Positions 33,447 through 45,472 of a stretch of 64,000 nt of DNA are shown here, piece after piece. Position 1 is the stretch's first letter. Each line of letters opens with the position of its first letter. The position numbers and the translations under genes were made by a program. This DNA is from Cristatella mucedo. Its lineage: Eukaryota; Bryozoa; Phylactolaemata; Cristatellidae. Where the stretch lies: contig WPIO01000030.1 of assembly GCA_009760855.2 (NCBI GenBank), positions 3,908,501 to 3,972,500 of the forward strand. Direction: 5' to 3'. Below the pieces are notes generated by a model, which was not told where the DNA came from, did not search any database, and worked only from the letters and a program-made list of their open reading frames with translations.

Positions 33447-33662
33447 TGGTCATCACGAACAGCAGTGGAGAAAGTTTACATGACCTCATCCCGCTTAAGG
33501 CTCCAAGAGGACTGAGACAGATGAAGGCATGCCATGAGTTTGCCTTCACTTTAAACTTGTTAGAAATCACTCGGCATTAAGCCAAGAATTAAAAAAAGGA
33601 AGGTCAAAGTGACGTCTGCAGTCACTAGCCCACCCAACATTCATAATAGATACCTCAGTATG

Positions 33663-33925
33663 CAGTAGCAAAGCTAGGGAGCAGGGGGCATTTACCCCCC
33701 TCCCCTTCTCCCCCCCCCCCCGACAGATGGACAGCAACTTGCTCACTCCCTATTCCTGGGCGCCCTGACCATCGCCAACGACGTAACTATGTCTTGTTTC
33801 TACTCAACAAGCAACGGCCGAGTTCCTGTCAATTAATTTTGCCCTAGCGCGGGCGTACACAAAAATATTGCGGGTTCTCGCATCTTGCCCTCTAGATAAA
33901 AATCCCGGCTCCCGTCTACGCACTA
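33663..33925. mobile_element. hAT-type MITE, about 260 bp
   Basis: The left end CAGTAGCAAAGCTAGGGAGC is followed by GGGGGCATTTACCCCCC. The right end read inward is TAGTGCGTAGACGGGAGCCG then GGATTTTTATCTAGAGGGC. Both have hAT-like CAGTGNCG(G)AGC character, and the right end matches the solo end at 11320. A poly-C run (33709-33721) lies inside. No matching 8-bp target duplication is visible, so the boundaries are approximate. Confidence 0.5.
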
Positions 33926-34362
33926 TGGCAGACTACTGACGGGCTGGAGCTAGGAGGCAATAGCTCTATCTGGCCGAAGGAGTGGGCCAGCCAAGGTGAA
34001 GGTTCGGCCACCATTGAAAATCCCCGGGAACCACCATAAGGTACATCTGTATTTGCTTGCATGACAAGTATGGCGATTTTGGCGCAGCCTTGACAGCAAA
34101 TTGTAGGCATGCACACCGTAAAGCGACAGATCTCTGGATTTGCGTGCACATTCATGGTTTGCTTCTTCTATGTACCGCAGAGCGAAGCTCTCGTGGGCTT
34201 TAATGCGCCCTCACTGGCGAAGCATATCCTTTGTGACACCCTAGGCTCCTCATTGAACGCTCAGCGTCAGCTGAGGCTAGCAGCAGATAGCAGTCTAGCC
34301 TTACTCCAGAGTGCTGAGCTCGTGCATCGGATGACAAACGGTGTTCAACACCATGAAATTTA
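33926..34362. other. no gene recognised
   Basis: Spacer with short open frames on both strands (for example 34109-34363 +) lacking known domains. Confidence 0.45.
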
Positions 34363-34528
34363 AGCCCAGTGGTTAAGGTGCACGATTTGAACCAAGGTCA
34401 AGGTAAATGCATTCGACGACCGAGGTCGTGGGCTCGAACCCCGCGACATACGTAAATCGCCTGAATATAGATTTAAAGTTCTGTTAGGGCGCTATAAAAA
34501 GAACTACATTTCATATATTTATTATTTC
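34363..34528 (+). mobile_element. SINE-A copy with lengthened head
   Basis: GCCCAGTGGTTAAGGTGC (box A) and TGGGCTCGAACCCCG (box B at about 34432-34445) are followed by AATCGCCTGAATATAGATTT, a GTTAGGGCGCTATA arm, and an ATTTATTATT tail. The distance between the boxes is about 30 bases longer than in other copies because a GACCGAGGTC-like stretch looks partly duplicated. Confidence 0.8.
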
Positions 34529-36582
34529 AAAGATAGGAAGACTTAAAAGCATGCAGTGTTAGGGATAGGATTTAGGCTATCGTCACAAGGCCGTTAGCAT
34601 CGTGCGGTGGATGGCATAGTTGTAAGCCCACTGAAACAATCGTCGACGTGTTTTTAAGAGCTTAGCTGTATAGCTCTCACTTAACCAGCCGGTAATCAAG
34701 ACGTCTGGTTTTCACTCTGCCGACCTAGTCACACACACATTCTGTTAAGCCGCTTCCTCAGCATGTGGCTAAACAGCTTGCGGGCCTTTATCCTCAGAAT
34801 TAGCTCATTGTTGCGCTCGCGGGCTTCGCTAGCGTTTCTGCTGGCAGCTCCACGTCCAGGAAAAGTGCAGCTCTCGAATTTCCCCTATGGGCCTCTCGTG
34901 ACAGAGTGGGGCGGTCTCGTGCTGGAAAACGGCCGCCGCCGATGGGCGTCTCGTGCCAGATTTTTGACTTGGGTTGGCGCTGCTCGTTGACTATCAGGCT
35001 GAGTAATTAGCGTTCTTCTGAAAGCTGCTTATCAGGCCTCCTGCTGACTCCTAAATACCTGGAGGTCGCATCAATGTGGTAGAGAACAACTGCCATCTCG
35101 TTTAGCGCGACAGTACTGCAGACGATTCGTGTTCGCGAAGATACGTTAACTTCGCAATACCAAGAGCAGCGGTGCCTTATTGCGCAGGAAGCTTGATCGG
35201 AAAAATTGTTGCGCCGCGAACTTTTAACCTCATTGCCTGTACCGCAGGGTATTCAGCAGCGAGTGGTTCTCATCGCCTTAGCATTAACGGTAGGTTGCCG
35301 TCCTGCCGAAGCGATTTTTTCGCCGTCTACACGTACCGAGAAGAGACACGCCGTTGTGTGCGAATCGTAATTAGAAAGCCCCAGAGTGGTACAGGAAATG
35401 CAGTTTGTACCGATCCGTAAACAGTCGGCGGTACCCCCCTTCTTATGTAGCACAGAAGCAACATCAAGTGGTCCAAAAAATGCAAAGCAAACGCTATAGA
35501 ACTACACTTGTTTCTACACTGAAGTACATTCGTAAGCATGCTAGAAACTAAGTTCTAGCAAAATCCAATAATTCTTTGACAGCTTGATTTTACTGAATTT
35601 ACTTGGATGACTTTGCTGAGAACAAGTATAATGATATTTCGGTACAAAAGCTCCCGCTATGCAAGTCATCGTATTTCTTGCTTTGACGCGTCGCATTCGT
35701 CGCCCGATTTGTAGCATCGCTTACGCAGTTATAGCTTCGTTCCTTATCTCTGGAGTAACTGCAATGGATGGTCTCATCGTGCAACGAATCTCTTCACTGT
35801 CATTATCTACGAAGAACTTGACTTCGCAAAGCTACCCAACCGGAAGAGCCCAACGAGCAGCTAAATCTTGATATAGACGAGACTAAATCCAGAGCTCAAA
35901 GGAAAAGAAGCAGAAGCTGCTTTCGCGCCCTCCGTGCGATTCGGCGCCGAGGCATCGATCGGCAGCTCAACTCGTTGGCGGTTAGAAACGTCGGGAGTTG
36001 CAGCTGCTGTTACAACTGCTGCGGCGGCAAATGGCGTGCCTGAGGTCTACGCGAAACTGCTGCCAGCCTCTTTCAGGTGCGACTAGGCTGCCCTATCTCA
36101 GCCAGCATCACGAGATCGAGCACAAGATCTGCTTATTACTAAAACAGCGGCCGACACTGATTTGGTTTGTTGATCGTTTGTGACTTGGCTGAATATGAGT
36201 GGCGGTGCACTTAAAGCCCGCTCACTAAGGCTCTGACAGAGCTGTTAAATTTGCGCCCGGAAGCGCTTGCAGGGTTTAAGTCTCACCTATGGCTTATAAT
36301 ACAAACACCACACGCTGATGATAGACGTTTCAGCAGAGTATCTCAAGAATTGCTCTGCCCAATCCAAAGCAAATCAGTAGCTCGCAATCTCACAATAGCA
36401 TCACACAATAATAGAGGGGCTCTATCGCACAATGACACTCATTAAACTCGCTAAAGCTCGCTTGGCTTCTGTTCCTGTATTCTCATTAGATTCAGTGTCA
36501 TTGGCATTGGAGAACTACTTAAATGTCGTTTGGTTACTACGACTCCTCGGTTTTCTTGATAATTACTAGCTGTGAGACGGCT
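34529..36582. other. no gene recognised; moderately CpG-rich 34750-35400
   Basis: No exon is recognisable. The 34750-35400 part is richer in CpG than its neighbours. Open frames overlap without family resemblance. Confidence 0.4.
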
Positions 36583-36656
36583 TAGCTTCTGCAGGCACTC
36601 TACAGGTAGCGTAGCTTCTGCAGACACTCTAAAGGTAGCGTAGCTTCTGCAGGCGC
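36583..36656 (+). repeat. 29-bp tandem repeat, about 2.5 units
   Basis: Units at 36583-36611 and 36612-36640, and a partial third from 36641. Each starts TAGCTTCTGCAG(G/A)CACTC and ends GGTAGCG. Confidence 0.9.
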
Positions 36657-38352
36657 TGCAGACCTCGAGGGTCCGCAGCGCCAAGCTTTCTGTTTTCCCC
36701 AGCCATTCAGACGCTGCTCGTTTGCACGACGCGACGCTGACAGATGCCTGCTGCCTCACCAGCTACCCGATGTCTGAGCTATTGCGAGCCCTGTCGTTGC
36801 TTTATGCAATTTATCTTTCTTCTGCATATTGCATTTTTGAGTTGAATGGTTTCGTGGTGCCAGTACTTGTTGGAAAGTCTTTGCAACCGCAGCAGTAAAT
36901 TCAGGAACGTCACATTTGAATTTCTTGAGAGCAGCGTCGGGATTTGGGCTATCAAAATTGTAATAGTCCAACTAATTCGAAAGCACTCATCTGATACAAA
37001 GGATTTGGAGGCGGGATCCGCACACTAGTCGTCTTTAAGAGCAACACATACCTAGGCCAATACGATGAAAAAGCTACTTGCGTCATTTGCTTACAATAGC
37101 TTCGCAGGAAACATTAAAACTGCATTTCTCCCAGTGGAATTTTTTATACATTGCTCGAATTAATAGCTGAGGTTTGGTCACATCTTGATCCCGACACACA
37201 AGTATGTCAGATTCAAATTAATATCCGCCGGTCGTCCAACCTAGAGAAACACTTAGTGATGCTCTTCGGATGATCAATTAGCATGAAAATATCGATGTAG
37301 TCGGACTTTCTTTTTTATATCAGCTTATGCAATTGCTCGTGAAGTTCGACGGCGTCAGTTTGTCCTGCTGAAACGCTCGTAGAAGCCGCATGCTATAATG
37401 CGGTTCATATGAGGTAAATAATTCAATGTCTTCAAATTGTGCATACAGTTGGCGGCCGCCAGAGGCGCGGAGCTGGAGAAGGGAGAGGCGGCAATGGGTG
37501 CCAAAGGGGCATAAGCATGGCTTATTCTGGTTAAACTGTGCGCTGCTGCCCTTCCTCGGCAATGTTTATAAATCCCGGCAGTCTGAGGCTGTCGACTTTC
37601 GGCTTAATTTTTCACGAAACTCCACCCTACTTCCTGCTTGATCTCACCCTCATGCCGTCCTACAGATAGACCACCGAAAAATAGAATGCCTTACCGCAGG
37701 CCAATGTCTCGCAGAAGCAACACGTGATTCAGATATGCCAACATAGCCGAAGTTTACTAGCGATGACAGCACCGATACTGTGCATTGTCGTGCTCTGTTC
37801 AGAGCAGCTCTATACCTGAGGCGAGTATTAACACGAACCACGCTGTTAGGGATCAAGATGTTTTCGCATCTGAGACTCTTAGGAGATCGTGCTTCTAGAA
37901 ATTTGCCATCACAAATGCTGTTTGGTTTCTGTGTCTTATTATGCGATAGGTGGAAATCAGCTCTATTGGCAAGCAATAATGCTTTTTCTATGATCGATTT
38001 CCCAGTATTCGTGCTGATAAATATTACTTTCCTACGCTGCACGCCCGTTCTTGTGAACCTGATCAAAGAAACCGTATTTTATAGAATGTGACTGGCAGAT
38101 TTTTTTGAGCCTAGCTCTGATTATGTTGGAAAGAGGAAGCTTACTGTCGACGTCCGCGGTTGCACTAAATGTCACGATTCGCATTGCATTGCTCTCACTT
38201 TTTTCAAAGGTTTCCTCTAAATTACAACACTTCTGTATCCTTCACCGGCGGCTCCCCTATCAAACAGTGCATCCGGTATCCATTTAATTTCACACGCTTT
38301 TCTTAACATCTGACCTCTTTCGTTGACTTAGCAATCTGCACTATTTACCTAC
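36657..38352. other. no gene recognised
   Basis: A 138-codon minus frame (37650-38066) and a 103-codon plus frame (37780-38091) overlap. Neither shows a domain I know. Either could be a decayed element. Confidence 0.4.
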
Positions 38353-38460
38353 AGAATGCTCCCTCGCACCTACCGCCGCTTGGACTCCGACGGTTCAGCA
38401 GTTCCTTAACCAACCTCAAATTATCTAGAGACCGCGCTTTCAATTCATATCGGGATAGAT
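38353..38460 (+). mobile_element. small LINE-A-like C-terminal fragment
   Basis: A plus frame reads SLTNLKLSRDRAFNSYRD, equivalent to the RTNLKSFEDRAFSSYAPK block of LINE-A, with a proline-rich lead-in. No 3' terminus follows. Confidence 0.5.
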
Positions 38461-39120
38461 TGTTGTTTATAGTTCTTGGGAGCTCTACTGACAAATCAGT
38501 GTTTGTAGTCACTTGAAGATCTCTGGACACTGATTGTTTCTTTAACGGTCCTCTGTCAATAATGTAGTTCAATTGTATGCAGGCCCCTCTGATAAGCCAC
38601 TGCTGAGCTGTTAGAAGCATCACCGAGAGGGGCCGGTGCGCAGCTGTGGTCCTCCTGTGATGTGGCATGGACGGAGGCCGGTAACCCGCTGGTGGACAGG
38701 TGGTAGATTCACCATCATGGTCCACCGGTGCACAGCTGTGGTCCTCCTCGATTAATCATTGGGGTCGACCGGGGGACCGCAACAGGGGAGTCTAGTGGGA
38801 GAAGGGGCCGAAGGGAGCCGTGCGCCCTTCGGCTACGTGAGTGGTAATAAACTGTTGGTGTTGGGCATCGGCTGGCTCTCTGCTGTGTGAATCGAACGAC
38901 AAATTACAGCATTATAGAACCAATGCAAATAATGATTTACCGATTTTTTATTCAGTTGACCTATTCTTGACTAACAAATATGCGGAGATTTCCTTAAGAA
39001 TATGGATGCTGTGCTTCTTACGGGTATAGGCGAGCACATATTTTGCAGAGCTGCAACATAAGTTTTCACCTCCCACGCCTCCCACTCGCAGCTAATGTTT
39101 CATTAGGAGAAATTTCCTGT
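38461..39120. other. no gene recognised; one local inverted/direct repeat
   Basis: The phrase CACAGCTGTGGTCCTCCT is direct-repeated (about 38640-38657 and 38732-38749), with related GGTCCACCGG/GGAGGCCGG contexts. Nothing else recognised. Confidence 0.4.
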
Positions 39121-39895
39121 TTAATAATAATAATAATATTGCACTTGATAAAGCGCCCTCAGAGAACTTAATCTCTTTCTAGGCGCTTTACATTTGCTGC
39201 AAAGTGATACGCAATAGAATAGTAAGTAAAATCATGCTTGAAAAACAAACAAAATGAATAACATGGTTAGGGGTTACATGCACTGGGTCAGCATGCAAAT
39301 GTGGTTAGTGGCAGCATGAACAGTGTCAGCACGCATAAGCACATCGAGGACGAATCACAAGGACCCACTAAATGCTGTCCTAAATAGGTATGTTTTTAAG
39401 TTTCTTTTAAATGTGGTCAGGTCAGGGGATGTTCTGATGCAGGTCGGGAGGGAGTTCCAGGCTGTGGGAGCATACGAGCTAAATGCACGGTCTCCAAAGG
39501 ATTTAAGGTTTGTACGAGGTATTTCTAGACTGTTGGATTCCGAAAAGCGAGTGGTACGATGCTTTGCCTGATGGGGTAGTATCTCTGAAAGATAGGCTGG
39601 AGCCATAGAATGAAGAGACCTAAAAGTGAGCGACAAAACCTTGAAGTCAATCCGTTGCTTGACTGGTAACCAGTGCAGGTCGGCGAGAAGTGGAGTAATG
39701 TGGCAACTGCGACACTCACGACAGACAAGCCTAGCTGCAGAGTTTTGCACCAGCTGCAATCGCCTGATCGCACATGCTGGTAGGCCAGCAAGCAGTGAGT
39801 TGCAGAAGTCGAGACGAGATGTCACGAATGCATGGACCAACTTGGACGTGGTATCCTTATCTAAACAAGCCCTAATTTTAGCAATGTTATGAAGC
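39121..39895 (-). mobile_element. LINE-A copy, best-preserved C-terminal ORF
   Basis: A 161-codon minus frame (39355-39840) runs uninterrupted through MVHAFVTSRLDFCNSLLAGL, QNSAARLVCRECRSC, DLHWLPVKQRIDFKVLSLTF, SLHSMAPAYLSEILPHQAK, TNLKSFGDRAFSSYAP, AWNSLPTCIRTSPDLTTFKR and a stop after FRTAFSGSL. The 3' UTR and consensus stem-loop (AAAGCGCC/GGCGCTTT) end at an ATT tail (complement at 39124-39136). It is 5'-truncated just upstream of a RACLDKDTTSK block. Lack of frameshifts in what remains suggests it is one of the youngest copies. No RT or endonuclease domain is present, so it cannot move itself. Confidence 0.9.
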
Positions 39896-40517
39896 TTAGT
39901 TTATGTTTGCTTAACCAAATACCATTGTGAAAATTCTTCAATTCAAAACTGGATCCTTAGAACTATAATTGGTGTGCTAACAAACGATTTTCTCAAGTCA
40001 CATCAATATCTCTTCAAATTTTCAGCGAATGTAATTTAAGAGCAACCGTGTCGTTTCGTGTATTTATAAAAAAAAAGCGATCATGCCCGTCGAAGTTCCT
40101 GAAAGATCGAGAGAGATCCTATGGCCTCAAAAAATTATAAGCTGCGGGAATTAAAAGCTCTAGAATTAGCTGGTGGTGACATTTGTCATTTTAGTGTCAC
40201 GCCTTCTATCTCTTCAGACGACATCAGCGGTTCAATTGACTTCCTGTGGAAACACCTAATCCTTTTTGTTCATCGGGAATGGAAACACCGTTACATGAAT
40301 TGAAATTTAAAAAAAAATTTCTTGAAATTTGGAAACTTTAATCTTGTTGCTGAGAAATCCCCTCTCGAAAGCTGGCTCCATATACCGGATTAAAGCCGCA
40401 ATACGATGCCTGAATACAAGTTCACCCGGAGGAAATAGGTACCGAGAGTGAACAAGTTCACGAGAAGAAGAAAAAAAATGTTCTATATGTGACTCAGTTT
40501 CAAAAGACTGTTCATTT
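39896..40517. other. no gene recognised
   Basis: A 60-codon plus frame (40121-40303, begins MASKNYKLRELKALELAGGD) has protein-like composition but no recognised family. The remainder is AT-leaning spacer. Confidence 0.35.
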
Positions 40518-40595
40518 GCAGCAATTTTAGAGTGTCTAAAAAGAGATTGAGGTCTCTTAGGGCGCTTTTTTAAATGTATTATAATTATTATTCTC
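40518..40595 (+). mobile_element. LINE-A 3' terminus, diverged
   Basis: GCAGCAATTTTAGAGTGTCT, AAAAAGAGATTGAGGTCTCT and TAGGGCGCTTTTTTAAATGT with a short ATTATT tail. Confidence 0.75.
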
Positions 40596-40734
40596 GCCTG
40601 TACACGGCCTGGAAACTCAGTTTCCTGAAATTTAAGCATTTGCAATGGAAATTAATACAGCACAAGTGCAATCATTCAACCAACGAGAAGAAGCTTGTGT
40701 TCCAGTCATTCTTCGATCTTTGCCGATTGCATGT

Positions 40735-41395
40735 TATATTATAATAGTACATTTGATGTAGCGCCTTCAGAGGAATCAATTTCTTTCCGGGCACTTTATG
40801 TTTACTGCAAAGGAAGCACGATCAAATGGTTCGTGGTTTCATGCTCAATAAACAAAAAGAATGATATGTTTAGGGGTGACATGCACGGGGTCAGCATGAA
40901 GGTGTGGTTAGTGGCAGCAGCGAAATATTAGCACGCCCAAGCACATAAAGGTTGAATCGCAGGGACCCACTAAATTCTGTGATAAATAGATGCTTTTTTG
41001 GTTTCTTTTTAAATGTGGTAAAGTCGGGAGATGCCGTGACGCAAGTCGGGAGTGAGTTTCAGGCTTTGGGAGCATTCGAACTAAATTTCTCCAAAGGATT
41101 TGAGGTCTGTACGAGGTATAGGTAAACTATTAAATTCTGAAGAGCTGGTGGTATGATGCTTAGTCTGGTGGGGAGTAGATCTGATAATTAGGCTGTAACC
41201 AAAAAAGAAGGGGCCTAAACGTGAGTGACAAATCTTGAAGTCGATGCGTTGCTTGACTGGTAGCCAGTGCAGGTCGTCGAGAAGGGGTGTGATGTGGCAA
41301 CCACGACGCTCACGACAGACAAGCCTAGCTGCAGAGTTTTGCACCAGCTGTAAGCACCTAATAGCACTGGCCGGTAGGCAAGCAAGCAGTGCATT
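40735..41395 (-). mobile_element. LINE-A copy, 5'-truncated and decayed
   Basis: Minus-strand 41344-41081 encodes QNSAARLVCRERRGCHITPL, DDLHWLPVKQRIDF, then, after changes, TKHHTTSSSEFNSLPIPRTD and LKSFGEI. The rest of the C-terminus follows in other frames. The terminus near 40745-40800 has arms AGTGCC/GGCGCT, pairing with one U-G wobble. Confidence 0.82.
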
Positions 41396-41849
41396 GACTT
41401 AAAGAAGAAACCGTGGACTTTCTAAGATCTCGGTGAAGAAGCTACCAAAACAAGAACAGCTTTTGCTGAATAATCAACAATGAGCAGTTACGAAAATTCT
41501 GTCATTAAATAATTGCTGCCACGATAAATATATAATAAATCGATTAGAAAATATCGTAAAACATTTTTATTGCAATATTGCATGGATTTGAATCATATCG
41601 AGCAATTTATTAGAAATGGATACAAATTACATGGCATTCTTTTCTGGATGACCTAACGCCAGCTATTAGGCCTGGATGGGATTTAACAAATTATCCAGGC
41701 CTCTCTAGGTGGATGGTTAGCAGCAACTACGAATGGTACGTAAATTGATACTGCTGCTTATAGTTTCGCTTTTATTTTTGATGGTAGCAGAATTTTGAGC
41801 TGCGGGTATTCGGAAACAAATTCTTCACTTCGCTGAGAAATACGTATAC
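41396..41849. other. no gene recognised
   Basis: AT-rich spacer between a LINE-A copy and a CA microsatellite. Nothing recognised. Confidence 0.45.
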
Positions 41850-41912
41850 GCACACACACACACACACACACGCACGCACACACGCACGCACGCACACACA
41901 CACACACACAAA
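41850..41912. repeat. (CA)n/(CACG)n microsatellite
   Basis: A CA run interrupted by CACGCACG units, followed by a short TA run. It directly precedes the 3' tail side of a SINE-A copy. Confidence 0.95.
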
Positions 41913-41935
41913 TATATATATTTATAATTATATGT

Positions 41936-42058
41936 GTAATTCACGTGTATCTCACCCAAAGAGAACTTAATCTCTATCAGGACGCTTCACCTATGTCTCG
42001 GGGCTTGAACATAAGATCTTGTTCGTTACGGACCAGCAGCTTAGCCCTCGGCCAAGCC
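41936..42058 (-). mobile_element. SINE-A copy
   Basis: On the minus strand, GGCTTGGCCGAGGGCTAAGC (tRNA-like 5' end with box A) and GTTCAAGCCCCG (box B) precede GTGAAGCGTCCTGATAGAG and TTCTCTTTGGGTGAG. The stem is weakened. The 5' end still resembles a tRNA acceptor/D arm. Confidence 0.75.
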
Positions 42059-42059
42059 A

Positions 42060-42105
42060 GAGCAGACACTAGAGGCCAAACGAGAGCAGAGATGAGAGGC
42101 CAAAC
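42060..42105 (+). repeat. 24-bp unit repeated twice
   Basis: GAGCAGACACTAGAGGCC-AAAC (42060-42081) and GAGCAGAGATGAGAGGCC-AAAC (42084-42105) lie next to the SINE-A head. A 14-nt inverted match to the first unit occurs at 42785-42798. Confidence 0.7.
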
Positions 42106-45100
42106 CAAAGCCTCGCTCACTACTTTGATTGGTTAGAGGGTTATCAGAATATTCAACTTGATTGGTCAACTTGTCAGTGAAAGCTACTCTTTTATGTAAT
42201 GCGGCCACTAGGATTTTACACAACTGTTATCGCACATCTACTGTTTGTGCTAGTTACGGAAATAGTCTTTGTTAATGCAGAAGCTGTAGTCTCTGTTATA
42301 ATAATGGCTGAGAATAAAAGTTTACCGTCTACGAGGCACTCGTGGATGACATGACCACCGCTTATCCAAGTACGGAGCAAGTAAGAGGTGCGGTGACTTA
42401 TTAAGGTGGCGCCAGGTGATTATCAATCATGGCAAGAATCAATTGTTGACTTTGAGAAGAAGCAGTAGGTGAAGCTATTCTTTTTTGGACGGGGAAGGTA
42501 TATCACATTAAAGTTTCATAGCTTTCTGAGATGCTACTTAGTTTTTCTTAACTTACAGGCTTCGTTGGAGAGATCAAGTCTGCAAGTAAGCCGGATTCAG
42601 ATTCAAAGACATCTCCTTTAACATAAATTCACATTAAGAGACATTCCTACTAGGAAAATATTAGTTATTGTTTTATGCCCATTATACCAACAGCAATGGC
42701 CTCTCTCTTTATGGTATTCTGTTGAGACCGGTCGGGAGAATCGAGCCGAAAGTGAGCTGTTATGTCCAAAAACGGCCCAAAAACGGCCTCTAGTGTCTAC
42801 CGAGGGATGTCAACATGAATGCATTTCGAGCACCATCTTTCAGGTGGTGCATTTTATTTAGGTCTCTAGTTGAAGAGCACAAAGTCGGAGAGATTCGGGT
42901 GGACGAAAATTACCATAGTCCTAGAATGGCGTATTTCGCCAGACCTGTGCACTGGGAGAAAGCGGAAGTATCAAAGCTACTGTGGAAAGGATCTTGCAGC
43001 TTTGCGAACCTGGCGCGAATAGACCTAACCAGGGAAAACTCTGCAAGACGGACCGGGCTAGGGCTCTTAAGGTAGAAGAAATATGCTGCAATCCCCGTGA
43101 GAGTAAAACATGCAGTAGTAGTTGAGGCGATGGGGAAAGGTGAAGGAAAAATCCGGCTTTGTATAATCGCTACAGCGGTACTGGAAGCACGGAAATCGAC
43201 TCTACCCGTCGAGATCGCACCGTAAAATAACAAGCATCTGCGTTGTGTTGCATGAGCTTATTTGCAAGGTGCTATTGTAGCTGATGTTTAACACTGTCCC
43301 AGCTCATCAGGTGGTTGGAGTGCCGGGCAGCAATAAGCTGAATATAAAAATTTAGAAAATTATTTGCGCCCAGAATGTATGTAGTGAATGCCGGCTGCTA
43401 ACACATGTCTGCCTGATCTGCTTCCTAATGTTCGAATGGGATCGCCGAAGGTTGATAATTTTAGATCAAGGGTTATTATGGCCGGAGTCTTAATGGGAAG
43501 GCATAGAGGCTTTCTAAGGATACGCACACACTGCAAGCCACCAAAAGCTCGTGTGACCCTTTGGTTGATAACAATGAAATCAAATATATCGAACGAATAC
43601 GCATCTTAAAATCGGTGGTTTATTAATGCAGTATTTCTAGAGTTATAGCCCTGCATAGAAATTACACCAGAAAACCTTAAGTAACAGAGGTAGGAGTTAC
43701 GCTAAAAGAAATGCTCAAATAAAAATATCTGCTACTAATCCTCGCATAAATATCTACAGAGGCAAGACTGGGTGAAACAAATAGGCAGCTGGTATCTTAA
43801 TGCACGAATAAACAACTCAGCTTTAAAATTCCAGATGAATGAATAACATGATGTCTGTTGCTACAGTTTAACTTCGCCGTACCTTATTTTAATAATAGCC
43901 GATGAGTTGCAGAATGCAAGCGCATACTGATTTTGATTTAAATTGCAAATTTGAGATCTTTTCATGTGTAATTTCTATGAATTAATATGTAAAAATTTAA
44001 AAAATGGGCTAACATATGCATTCGCAAACTAAATAACTGCTTATTAAATAATTGGATTGTTCATTGAATGTCAACAAATTTGAACGTGGACTAGAAAAAG
44101 CTGCTCCCATATCGATGCAGCCGTTCAAGTAGCAAAATCTTTGAAACGATACCAAGCAAATATAATGCGAGTATTACAGTTATGCATAAGATATCTCAGC
44201 GCTGTCTTATTTAGTATGTCTTTTTTAAGAGAAAAAGAAATAGTGAATGAATGAAACTCTATGTTAAATCAATGACTGTAATACTCGAGCACTTGTCGTC
44301 AGGGTGCGTTTAAGTTTTTCGTCATAAGCGATTTGTCGCTGCCCGTGCTAGGCATAGCATTGCAGAATAAATCAGTAATAATACAGTACGAGACCAAGAC
44401 AAGGGTATTTGTGAATTTTTAGCACATGCAAGTACGGTGTCTGGTGAATTTAAATACGTTGCTATAAAAATGCTGCATTGTTGAATGTTGCTCTGCGTCA
44501 CGAATAAGTCTGTGCAGTCTTAATGCACTAGGCTAGCTCACTGCCTGTTCATGTTGACACGAGAAAGTAACTTTGACTTATTTAAAGTTTCTCCATCTTA
44601 GTAAAGCATGAAGAAAGTTTTCAGTTTAACAACGAATTTTAAAGGAGCTCACATTAAAGCGGATGAGTTTAAAGCTACGCTAATATGCAGATACTGAGCA
44701 TATGTGGTCCGTATATAAACCGTCATTTGCACAGACCAGTCTATTGCGTCTATCAGGAGAGTTGCGCTACCGCCATCGAGAGACCATGAGCGTTTTGGGA
44801 ATTAGATATTTTCAGAGGTAGTCCGAATGGAAAAATAATATTTTGCCTTCATAAGCCATGTTATGATGACCGAAAGAACGTAAGAAATGTCTTGTAGATG
44901 AAATTAGCCCCATCTGCTGAGGCACTGTCAGCTTTCGCTGAAAAATAATGGAAATATTTTCTACAGCAAACGTTCAAACGGTCTGGCTTGTTTGTTACAA
45001 ATCAGAAAAAACCTCCTTTGTTATCGCTGACTACCGGCAATCGTTTAAGAACCGAGCATTCTATTCTGTTTATACAGCAGAATTTCAAAATGAAAAACCC

Positions 45101-45472
45101 ACGCGGCGCACAAAAAGTCCTACAGGGGCCAGCACAGTTCAAGTATGCAGAAAAATATAATAGTAGCTTCGTTTTCTCAACTCACTGTCAACAGCTAGGT
45201 CTGCAATCGTGCTTCTCCTATCAACATACAATTTTTAGCATGGCAGTAAATTGGCAGGAATAAAAAATAAATTAATCTATTAATCTGTGCCGCAGTTGGC
45301 CGAGACTTCCTTGCCTCATCTTGATGGTATTCTATATAAATTCAAATATTCGCTATACATTCAGGACACGGCAAGATTTAGTATGTAATGCAATATTTAC
45401 ATTAGGTTGCACTAGTGCCAAGCTCAAATTGTCATGCAGCTTCTGTTTAGCGTTGCCTAACCCCGAGTCGTT
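42106..45472. other. no gene recognised
   Basis: Long AT-leaning stretch. Frames at 42815-43075 (+), 42910-43233 (-), 43388-43609 (+) and 44948-45263 (+) show no recognisable domains and overlap in places. It could hold introns or unrecognised exons. Confidence 0.45.

Noticed and set aside
37650-38091. Overlapping 138- and 103-codon frames
   Set aside because: I considered a Penelope-like or other retroelement, but could not find any RT or GIY-YIG motif.
39323-39571. Plus-strand frames opposite LINE-A copies (here and near 48890 and 7066)
   Set aside because: They are antisense shadows of the LINE-A C-terminal frame.
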